Shown in pieces: positions 1 to 4,951 of a DNA stretch of 5,188 nt. Every line of letters begins with the position of its first letter. The first letter of the stretch is position 1. The DNA is from Clostridia bacterium. Lineage in GTDB: Bacteria; Bacillota; Clostridia; Christensenellales; UBA1242. The stretch is from NCBI GenBank assembly GCA_017399515.1, contig JAFQBZ010000040.1, forward strand, positions 1 to 5,188, written 5' to 3'. The position numbers were made by a program, and so were the translations under genes. The notes under the pieces were generated by a model that was not told the origin of the DNA, made no database searches, and was given only the letters and a program-made list of their open reading frames with translations.

Positions 1-80
1 ATGAGCTTTGTCTTCCAACAGAAGAAAAGGGTGTGCTTCTTCCTTGTGGAACTAGTGGAATATTTATTGGAGAAGAATAA
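1..80 (+). CDS. C-terminal fragment of an unidentified protein (5' end outside window)
   Basis: Only the last 25 residues are visible, read from codon 3-5 and ending at TAA 78-80. The tail contains the stretch LLPCGTSGIFIGEE. This frame is preferred because its TAA overlaps the next gene's ATG by one base (TAATG), the usual arrangement for translationally coupled genes, and because the downstream gene's Shine-Dalgarno lies inside it. The ATG at position 1 belongs to another frame and looks coincidental. I do not recognise the family from so short a tail. The overlap implies that it shares an operon with the pseudouridine synthase. Confidence 0.6.
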   Translation, partial: ELCLPTEEKGVLLPCGTSGIFIGEE

Positions 81-790
81 TGGAAGTTTTATACGAAGAT
101 AATCATATTGTGGTTGTGAGCAAACCTCAAGGCGTGCCAAGTCAAGCAGATGAAAGTGGCGACAAAGATATGCTTACAATGGTTAAAGAGTATGTAAAAG
201 AAAAATATAATAAACCAGGTGAAGCATTTATCGGCTTAGTTCACAGACTTGATAGACCAACCGGTGGCGTTATGGTTTTTGCAAGAACAAGCAAAGCGGC
301 TTCAAGACTTGCAGAACAAATGAAAGAGGGTGACTTTGATAAGAGTTATCTTGCTGTTGTTTGTGGAAGACCAAGAGAGCAAAAAGGCAAACTTGTGAAC
401 TATTTAAAGAAAGATCCAAAAACAAATATGGCAAAGATTGTTCCTCAAACAGAAGATGGCGCAAAAAGGGCTGAACTTGATTATGAAGTTTTAGAGCATA
501 ATAATGAAACAAATAGAAGTCTTGTTAAAGTTAAACTTTATTCAGGCAGAGGTCATCAAATTCGCGTTCAAATGAAAGGCATTAAGTGTCCAATTTATGG
601 CGACCAAAAATATGGCGGCGAGGGAATGGACAAAGTTATGCTTAATTTGTTTGCAAGTGAACTTTCATTTAATCATCCAACAACAAAACAAAAACTTATT
701 TTCAGGGTTTATCCGCCTGAAACAGAAAGTGCTTGGAATGAGTTTAGATTAGAGAAATATTTGTCACTTAAAACAAATTATGATGACTAA
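80..790 (+). CDS. RluA-family pseudouridine synthase (short form, no S4 domain)
   Basis: This 236-residue enzyme should isomerise specific uridines to pseudouridine in rRNA or tRNA. Visible RluA-family motifs, in order, are: an N-terminal strand with DNHIVVVSKPQGVPSQ (residues 7-22); the active-site motif HRLDRPTGG (55-63), with D58 as the predicted catalytic aspartate; SGRGHQIRVQ (155-164), matching the family's TGRxHQIRVH; PIYGDQKYG (171-179); and LNLFASELSFNHP (188-200). The protein begins directly with the catalytic domain, so the N-terminal S4 RNA-binding domain of RluC/RluD-type enzymes is absent, and its length fits the short RluA/TruC-like group. The substrate position cannot be assigned. 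The ATG is supported by GGAG at 69-72, seven bases upstream, and by the TAATG overlap with the preceding gene. A terminator starts within its stop codon. Confidence 0.95.
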   Translation: MEVLYEDNHIVVVSKPQGVPSQADESGDKDMLTMVKEYVKEKYNKPGEAFIGLVHRLDRPTGGVMVFARTSKAASRLAEQMKEGDFDKSYLAVVCGRPREQKGKLVNYLKKDPKTNMAKIVPQTEDGAKRAELDYEVLEHNNETNRSLVKVKLYSGRGHQIRVQMKGIKCPIYGDQKYGGEGMDKVMLNLFASELSFNHPTTKQKLIFRVYPPETESAWNEFRLEKYLSLKTNYDD

Positions 791-823
791 AAATATGGAG
801 AATATTGCTCCATATTTTTATTT
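789..823 (+). terminator. Factor-independent terminator after the pseudouridine synthase
   Basis: The left arm AAAAATATGGAG (789-800) pairs perfectly over 12 bp with CTCCATATTTTT (808-819) around a 7-nt loop. A T-rich tract, TTTTTATTT (815-823), follows. The left arm starts with the last two bases of the TAA stop, so the hairpin is nested in the end of the gene. It separates the synthase operon from the Rsm22-family operon downstream. The stem is nearly palindromic, but reverse-strand activity is irrelevant here because no convergent gene is seen. Confidence 0.9.
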
Positions 824-853
824 AAAAAGTGATGTGAATGTAGAAAATTTGGG

Positions 854-874
854 GTGTTATGTTTCACATAACAC
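854..874. promoter_or_regulatory. Perfect 8-bp inverted repeat ahead of the Rsm22-family gene (operator or 5' hairpin)
   Basis: GTGTTATG (854-861) and CATAACAC (867-874) are exact reverse complements separated by TTTCA. The repeat ends two bases before the Shine-Dalgarno (877-880). No T-tract follows, so it is not a terminator. It could be a dimeric repressor's operator or an mRNA hairpin controlling translation of the next gene. I found no convincing -35/-10 pair between the upstream terminator and this repeat. Weak -10-like hexamers exist at 841-846 (TAGAAA) and 855-860 (TGTTAT), the latter inside the repeat. Confidence 0.5.
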
Positions 875-876
875 TT

Positions 877-880
877 GGAG
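877..880 (+). promoter_or_regulatory. Ribosome binding site that sets the Rsm22-family start
   Basis: GGAG lies six bases upstream of ATG 887. An in-frame TTG at 875 would overlap this site and the end of the inverted repeat and has no Shine-Dalgarno of its own, so the ATG at 887 is the better start. Confidence 0.8.
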
Positions 881-886
881 AATGCT

Positions 887-1825
887 ATGCAGTTGCCATT
901 AAAATGCCAGGAGAAAGTGAGCAGGCTTTATGCTGAGTTAAAACAAGGCGAACTTTCAAAAGTGCAGAAGAATTTAACTTATAAATATAAAAACGAAACC
1001 GGTGAAAGCAAGTCATTAATTGATTCAAAAGCAGACAGTTTGCTTTATGCAATTTCACGAATGCCGGCAACTTATGCGGTGATTTACACACTGCTTAGTC
1101 AGTTGTTAGAACAGGGGTTAATTTCTGGAATTGAGTCAGTTTTAGATGTTGGCTCGGGAACAGGTGCTGGTTATTTTGCAATCAAAGAGTTTGATGACGA
1201 CACACAAATTGCTCTTTTCGAGCGAGATGAAAATATGATTAAAGTTTTTGAAACTTTAACAGATAATGAAGTGTCTGTTCAAAAACTTGATATTGTTCGT
1301 GACAGGCTTGAAACAAAAGCCGACCTTGTGATGACGAGTTATGTGCTTTCAGAAATGAAAGAACAAGACCGATTAAATTCGGTTTTAAAACTTTTAGAAT
1401 CTGCAAATAAATATCTTTTAATTATTGACACCGGCACACCTCGAACTTATGAAAATATGATGACCGTGAAAAGGTTTGTGCAAGAAAAGGGGTATAATGT
1501 AATTGCTCCTTGCATGTCGAAAAAATGTGGGCTTAAAAATGATTATTGTCAGTTTTATGCAAGGGTTGAAAGGTCTGCACTTATGCGTCAGGCAAAACAA
1601 AGTGAACTCTCTTATGAAGATGAAAAGTATTTTTATCTTTTAATTTCAAAAGAAAATGCCGAAATTTGCGGCAAAAGAGTTATAAGAAGACCGATAATCA
1701 AGCCAAACAATGTTGAACTTATGCTTTGCTCTGGTGATGGTGCAAGCAGAGAAAATTTCACAAAAAAGAACAAAGAACTGTTTAAACAAGCGAAAAAAGC
1801 AAAAATAAACGATTTGATAAAATAG
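887..1825 (+). CDS. Rsm22/METTL17-family ribosomal small-subunit-associated methyltransferase-fold protein, likely [4Fe-4S]-binding
   Basis: This 312-residue protein is recognised as Rsm22 family from several blocks: AISRMPATYAV (55-65); the SAM-binding glycine loop LDVGSGTGAG (86-95), followed by the acidic-end ERDENM (112-117); DLVMTSYVLSEM (146-157); IDTGTPRTYENM (180-191); the cysteine block around IAPC (206-209); YEDEKYFYL (243-251); and RRPI near 267-270. Four cysteines, C209, C214, C221 and C281, have the spacing expected of the family's cluster ligands. Yeast Rsm22 and human METTL17 bind a [4Fe-4S] cluster and act in assembly of the mitochondrial small ribosomal subunit. Bacterial members are poorly studied, so a role in 30S maturation here is inference, and catalytic methyl transfer is unproven for the family. 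It is the first gene of a two-gene operon, and the TAG stop overlaps the next gene's ribosome binding site. Confidence 0.9.
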   Translation: MQLPLKCQEKVSRLYAELKQGELSKVQKNLTYKYKNETGESKSLIDSKADSLLYAISRMPATYAVIYTLLSQLLEQGLISGIESVLDVGSGTGAGYFAIKEFDDDTQIALFERDENMIKVFETLTDNEVSVQKLDIVRDRLETKADLVMTSYVLSEMKEQDRLNSVLKLLESANKYLLIIDTGTPRTYENMMTVKRFVQEKGYNVIAPCMSKKCGLKNDYCQFYARVERSALMRQAKQSELSYEDEKYFYLLISKENAEICGKRVIRRPIIKPNNVELMLCSGDGASRENFTKKNKELFKQAKKAKINDLIK

Positions 1826-1835
1826 GAAAGTTAAT

Positions 1836-2633
1836 ATGGAATTTAAAATTGAAGAATTAGATAAGAAAAAAGAATGTTTTGAAATTAATGAAAAAACTGC
1901 AAAAGATTTAAAAACTGAATTGAAAACTGCAAAATTTACTGATGTTTCAGTTAATTTTGAATATTTAAACTTGGGCAATAAACTTTATGGTGACAACAAA
2001 AAGGCAAGCATTGAAATTCAACAAGAAAACTGCAAAAGAGTGATTGAAGTTTTTAAAGCATGCAAAAAGGCTGTTAAAATTATTAAAAAGTTGAAAATTG
2101 AATGGAGTGGCGTGCTTTACATTGAAGGTTTGAAAAATAAAAAGAATAACAACGATTTAATGCTTATTGCCTTGCTTGACACTCATTTTAACTATAACAT
2201 TTTTAAAAGACTTGGAAGTGCTGTTCATTATTCATGTGATTATCTTGATAAAGAAAATGAAATCAACAATATGTGTGATTTTAAAGATAATAAATGCGTT
2301 AAACACAGAGAACTTAACATTGAAAAAAAAACAGGCTGCTGCCCATCATTTTGCAAATATGTTGATTGCAAGGTGTGCACCGTTAAAAACTTGTCTTGCA
2401 AAATCTTTATGTGTAACTTTTTAGAAGATAGGGGCTATTACTTCACACCACACACTATTCCTGTTTTAAAGAAACATTTAAACATTGTTGAAAGGTTTAT
2501 GTGTTTTGGGTTATTATTCAAAACCACAAAGAGAACCATTAGAAGATTATGGTTTATAAGAGTGCTTCTTGCACTTGCAGGTGTTGTGCTTTCGGCTGCA
2601 CTTGTGATGGCAATTTTGGCAATAATATTATAA
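1836..2633 (+). CDS. Unrecognised cysteine-rich protein with C-terminal membrane anchor
   Basis: I do not recognise this 265-residue protein. Residues 1-110 are very Lys/Glu-rich and probably soluble. Residues 147-193 hold nine cysteines (147, 154, 168, 169, 173, 178, 181, 188, 193), including GCCPSFC (167-173) and SCKIFMC (187-193). A pattern this dense suggests a metal or Fe-S site rather than disulfides if the domain is cytoplasmic. A basic patch (K229, K232, R233, R236, R237) precedes one hydrophobic segment, about 239-265, that reaches the very C-terminus. There is no N-terminal signal peptide. By the positive-inside rule the main domain should face the cytoplasm as a tail-anchored protein. 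The start follows AGGAAAG (1824-1830) by five bases and lies ten bases after the Rsm22-family stop, so the two genes are almost certainly co-transcribed and may be functionally linked. A terminator follows immediately. Confidence 0.85.
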   Translation: MEFKIEELDKKKECFEINEKTAKDLKTELKTAKFTDVSVNFEYLNLGNKLYGDNKKASIEIQQENCKRVIEVFKACKKAVKIIKKLKIEWSGVLYIEGLKNKKNNNDLMLIALLDTHFNYNIFKRLGSAVHYSCDYLDKENEINNMCDFKDNKCVKHRELNIEKKTGCCPSFCKYVDCKVCTVKNLSCKIFMCNFLEDRGYYFTPHTIPVLKKHLNIVERFMCFGLLFKTTKRTIRRLWFIRVLLALAGVVLSAALVMAILAIIL

Positions 2634-2636
2634 AGG

Positions 2637-2663
2637 AACCACATTTTGTGGTTTTTTTATTTT
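2637..2663 (+). terminator. Factor-independent terminator closing the Rsm22-family operon
   Basis: AACCACA (2637-2643) pairs with TGTGGTT (2647-2653) around a 3-nt loop, or as a 6-bp stem with a 5-nt loop. The run TTTTTTT (2652-2658) and further T-rich sequence follow. It begins three bases after the TAA of the cysteine-rich gene. Confidence 0.88.
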
Positions 2664-2709
2664 GAAAAATTTAAAAATGCTATAACTCGTGATTTTGTCT
2701 GGTTTTTTA

Positions 2710-2739
2710 TTGCCAAAAAGGGTTTTAGTTTGTTAAAAT
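2710..2739 (+). promoter_or_regulatory. Predicted sigma-70/sigma-A-type promoter for the ung operon
   Basis: The -35 element TTGCCA (2710-2715) matches TTGACA at five of six bases. An 18-bp spacer separates it from the -10 element TAAAAT (2734-2739), which matches TATAAT at five of six. TG at 2731-2732 gives the extended -10 form TGnTAAAAT. Transcription would begin near 2745-2748, leaving a leader of about 65 nt before the ung ATG. The promoter sits between the preceding terminator and ung, as expected for a new transcription unit. Confidence 0.7.
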
Positions 2740-2757
2740 GAATACGATGACGAATAT

Positions 2758-2788
2758 GTCGCTTTTAAGTTTTTTAATAGCGACTTTT
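2758..2788 (+). promoter_or_regulatory. Leader hairpin in the ung 5' untranslated region
   Basis: GTCGCT (2758-2763) pairs with AGCGAC (2779-2784). After one T-T mismatch the stem continues with TTAA (2765-2768) pairing with TTAA (2774-2777) around a small loop. Only four Ts (2785-2788) follow. It lies downstream of the predicted transcription start and upstream of the ribosome binding site. It could be a weak attenuator or a 5' stabilising hairpin; the sequence alone does not decide. Confidence 0.45.
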
Positions 2789-2798
2789 GCAAATAATA

Positions 2799-2806
2799 AG
2801 AGGTGA
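2799..2806 (+). promoter_or_regulatory. Ribosome binding site that sets the ung start
   Basis: AGAGGTGA ends four bases before ATG 2811 and matches the anti-Shine-Dalgarno over most of its length. This rules against the in-frame TTG at 2787, which would add eight residues, has no such site and lies in the T-tract after the leader hairpin. Confidence 0.85.
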
Positions 2807-2810
2807 GAGT

Positions 2811-3485
2811 ATGAAATTTTTTAACAATGGTTGGGACGAAGTTTTAGAAGATGAATTTGAAAAGCCATACTTTAAAAATCTTTTAGACAAGGTTGACGAA
2901 GAGTATGAAAATCACAAAGTCTATCCACCTCGTGGAAAGATTTTTTCTGCACTCACTCATTGTGACATTAAAGATGTTAAGGTTGTGATTTTGGGTCAAG
3001 ACCCATATCACGAAGAAGGTCAGGCTCACGGAATGTGTTTTTCGGTTATGCCAGGCGTGGTTGTGCCACCTTCACTTAAAAATATTTACAAAGAAATTGA
3101 GGCTGAATATGGCTTCAAACCACCAAATCATGGATATTTAGTTTCATGGTCAAACCAAGGAGTGTTGCTTTTAAACACAACACTCACTGTTCGCGAACAT
3201 GAAGCAAATTCACACTCAACTTATGGCTGGCAAAAGTTTACTGACAGAATCATTCAAGAAGTGAACAAACAAGAACAACCGGTTGTGTTCTTGCTTTGGG
3301 GAAGAAATGCAATCAGCAAACAAAAGTTTATTGATGAAAATAAGCATTTGGTTTTAACTTCTGCACATCCAAGTCCGCTCTCTGCTTATCAAGGATTTTT
3401 GGGTAACGGACACTTTAAAAAGACCAATGACTTTTTGAAAATGCAGGGTAGAAAAGAAATAAATTGGCAAATTGAGGATATTTAG
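2811..3485 (+). CDS. ung: Uracil-DNA glycosylase, family 1
   Basis: The enzyme removes uracil from DNA and so starts base-excision repair of deaminated cytosine or misincorporated dUMP. At 224 residues it is the usual length for the family. The water-activating loop GQDPYH (62-67) carries the catalytic D64 and Y66. F77, in MCFSV, should stack on uracil. N122, in LLNTTLTVR (120-128), should read the base. HPSPLSA (186-192) carries the catalytic H186 and the L190 that inserts into the DNA. No key residue is missing. It is the first gene after its own promoter, and no terminator separates it from the secreted protein, whose ATG lies seven bases after its TAG, so the genes are probably co-transcribed. 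Its stop codon lies inside a small AT inverted repeat. Confidence 0.98.
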   Translation: MKFFNNGWDEVLEDEFEKPYFKNLLDKVDEEYENHKVYPPRGKIFSALTHCDIKDVKVVILGQDPYHEEGQAHGMCFSVMPGVVVPPSLKNIYKEIEAEYGFKPPNHGYLVSWSNQGVLLLNTTLTVREHEANSHSTYGWQKFTDRIIQEVNKQEQPVVFLLWGRNAISKQKFIDENKHLVLTSAHPSPLSAYQGFLGNGHFKKTNDFLKMQGRKEINWQIEDI

Positions 3486-3492
3486 AAATATT
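3474..3492 (+). promoter_or_regulatory. Distant Shine-Dalgarno with intervening AT inverted repeat before the secreted-protein start
   Basis: GAGG (3474-3477) is 15 bases from ATG 3493, too far for a normal site. The gap is filled by ATATTTAGAAATAT (3478-3491), which can fold as a 5-bp stem with loop TAGA and would bring GAGG close to the ATG. The ung stop TAG (3483-3485) falls in its centre. The stem is all A-T and weak. Simple reinitiation after ung termination, seven bases away, is an equally good explanation. Confidence 0.3.
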
Positions 3493-4836
3493 ATGAAAAA
3501 GCATTTAAGTTTTATTTTGGCGGTGATTATCAGCATAACAAGTGTTATGTTTGCTTTTTCATGGCTTTTTAGCCCAAAAGTTAAGGCAAATGCCGAAAGT
3601 GTTGTGTTTGACGAAGACAATCTTATAAACAAAGTTGACATCGTTGACCCAAATAATATGAATGCATCATTTTTTGCCGACAGGGTTGAAAATCAAAACC
3701 CATTTGACATTTCAACAAAAGAAATGATGACGGGTTACTCGGTTGTTCCAAAAGTTATAAATTCTTCAAAAGACATTAATTCGGCTTATGTTGTGAATGA
3801 ATTTTCAGTTTTGCCTGATGAATCAATTTATATGTGGATATTCATTCCTAATGATTACTTTTTTGATTTAACCGTTTCAATTGAAGACTCGGCGTCAAAC
3901 TCAATTTCTTGGACACTCACAAGGTCAGATTTAATATGGCTTTTAGATAATTCAAAAATGGGTAATTATTCTTATGGTTGGAGACTTTTTGAGTTTTGCA
4001 TTAGTGACGCAACAATGACAGAAACTGTTAAAGATAACATTGCTTTTTATAAGTTCAAAACTTTGAAAGTTTCATACATTAACAACACAGGAACTTACAT
4101 TGAATCAAACAATAACAAATTTTCATTTTATCATGTGTTTTTAGCAAAGAGTTTTTCAACTTACACAACAGTTGTTGATTCACAAAGTTATGTGCAATAT
4201 AAACTCAATTCAAACTTTGTCGGCGAAAAGGCTTATTATGTTGATGATGAGATTTTATTTACAAATGTGAAAAGCATTTTTGATGTTTTGATTGTTGGTC
4301 AAACAAACCTTAGAGATTATTCAAACAGCAATTATTCATTTGAACTTTCAGTTCAGTCGCCAGATGGTGATATCACTAATAAATATTTCGGTGAAAAATT
4401 TATCTTTGATTCTGTTGGTTATTACAGGGTTTCGTGCTCAGTTAAAGAATATCGAACCGACAAGAGCGATGTTGTTTTATTCGAGCAAATGGATTTTTAT
4501 GTTGACTATTTTGCAATCGGTTCATTCACCAATGTTAACTATGTTTTTGAAGAAGGTGAAAAGACAGCGGTTACTTTCAAGTTTTCAAAATCATTTTTAT
4601 CAAGTTATGAAGACATTGTGGTTAAATCAAGTGATAAAACAATTGCAGAAGTTACACACTATATAAAAGACGGCGTTTGCTATATTCATGTAACCGGCTT
4701 AAAAGAGGGTGAATTTAACATCACTGTCAAAGTTACAGGCGAAAGAGCAGGCACTAACGATGAAAAAATGTATAGCGTTACCACATCGGCAAAAGTTGTT
4801 GATAGTGACAAAAAAAGTAGTTCGGAAATCTTTTAA
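3493..4836 (+). CDS. Secreted protein with C-terminal bacterial Ig-like domain; membrane anchor cut off by an in-frame stop
   Basis: The 447-residue product begins with a signal peptide: MKK, a hydrophobic core at about 5-26, and an AxA site with predicted cleavage after A34 (KANA|ES). The ATG at 3493 is chosen over the in-frame TTG at 3472 because it starts directly with this signal and the TTG has no ribosome binding site. Residues 35-340 look beta-rich, with many Asn, Ser, Tyr and Phe, and are not recognised. Residues about 342-436 resemble a BIG2-type Ig-like fold, with KSSDKTIAEV (378-387) followed by IHVTGLKEGEFNITVKV (398-414). The low-complexity DSDKKSSSE then leads to TAA 4834-4836. 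The same frame continues as a membrane anchor (4837-4923), so the gene appears to be interrupted by one ochre codon. As written, the protein would be released rather than anchored. Its function is unknown; adhesion or envelope roles are typical for such domains but are not shown here. Confidence 0.88.
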   Translation: MKKHLSFILAVIISITSVMFAFSWLFSPKVKANAESVVFDEDNLINKVDIVDPNNMNASFFADRVENQNPFDISTKEMMTGYSVVPKVINSSKDINSAYVVNEFSVLPDESIYMWIFIPNDYFFDLTVSIEDSASNSISWTLTRSDLIWLLDNSKMGNYSYGWRLFEFCISDATMTETVKDNIAFYKFKTLKVSYINNTGTYIESNNNKFSFYHVFLAKSFSTYTTVVDSQSYVQYKLNSNFVGEKAYYVDDEILFTNVKSIFDVLIVGQTNLRDYSNSNYSFELSVQSPDGDITNKYFGEKFIFDSVGYYRVSCSVKEYRTDKSDVVLFEQMDFYVDYFAIGSFTNVNYVFEEGEKTAVTFKFSKSFLSSYEDIVVKSSDKTIAEVTHYIKDGVCYIHVTGLKEGEFNITVKVTGERAGTNDEKMYSVTTSAKVVDSDKKSSSEIF

Positions 4837-4923
4837 TGGGTAGTTTTGGCTATTTATGGGGGTGGAATTGCTATATTTGTCGTTATTTCACTTGTAAAAG
4901 CAAGGCGAGTTAGTGTAAAATAA
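4837..4923 (+). other. In-frame membrane-anchor extension beyond the TAA of the secreted protein
   Basis: Reading on from TAA 4834-4836 without changing frame gives 28 sense codons and then TAA 4921-4923. The peptide starts WVVLAIYGGGIAIFVVISLV, an uninterrupted hydrophobic span of about 20 residues, and ends KARRVSVK, a basic stop-transfer tail. That is the expected C-terminal anchor for a type I surface protein with a signal peptide and external Ig-like domain. It has no ribosome binding site and no good start codon of its own. The best reading is the separated 3' end of the upstream gene; the alternative is a stretch reached by stop-codon readthrough. A frameshift is not needed to join the two parts. 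Confidence 0.75.
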
Positions 4924-4938
4924 AATTGAATAAATCAT

Positions 4939-4946
4939 AAAGGAGG
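4939..4946 (+). promoter_or_regulatory. Strong ribosome binding site for the final membrane protein
   Basis: AAAGGAGG ends five bases before ATG 4952, the closest match to the anti-Shine-Dalgarno in the window. No terminator is seen between the secreted-protein gene and this site, so the gene is probably in the same operon but translated independently. Confidence 0.85.
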
Positions 4947-4951
4947 CGTCA

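Noticed and set aside
875..886. TTG start adding four residues to the Rsm22-family protein
   Set aside because: It overlaps the GGAG ribosome binding site used by ATG 887 and has no site of its own.
1646..1978. Reverse-strand open frames, including one of 110 residues across the Rsm22/cysteine-rich junction
   Set aside because: They lie opposite well-supported genes, lack ribosome binding sites and have the Phe/Ser/Leu-rich composition of antisense shadows of AAA-rich coding DNA.
1893..2037. Three copies of AAAACTGCAAAA (1893, 1923, 2026) inside the cysteine-rich gene
   Set aside because: Irregularly spaced, the third in a different codon phase, and within a very Lys-rich coding stretch; most likely composition rather than a functional repeat.
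2675..2695. A second promoter with extended -10 TGCTATAAC before ung
   Set aside because: No -35-like hexamer at 16-18 bp spacing; the best upstream TTGAAA is only 13 bp away. The promoter at 2710-2739 is far better.
2748..2765. LexA/SOS-box-like sequence near GACGAATATGTC upstream of ung
   Set aside because: The half-sites do not match the Gram-positive CGAAC-N4-GTTCG form in sequence or spacing.
2787..2810. TTG start adding eight residues to uracil-DNA glycosylase
   Set aside because: It lies beside the leader hairpin without a ribosome binding site, whereas ATG 2811 has AGAGGTGA at good spacing and gives the usual family N-terminus.
4292..4666. 124-residue open frame inside the secreted-protein gene
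   Set aside because: Out-of-frame shadow on the same strand with no ribosome binding site; the enclosing frame has a signal peptide and a recognisable Ig-like domain.
4810..4836. Programmed frameshift at the A7 run (4810-4816) as a way past the stop
   Set aside because: A -1 shift meets TAG almost at once and a +1 shift stops at TAG after eight codons. The anchor is in the original frame, so slippage cannot join it to the ectodomain.
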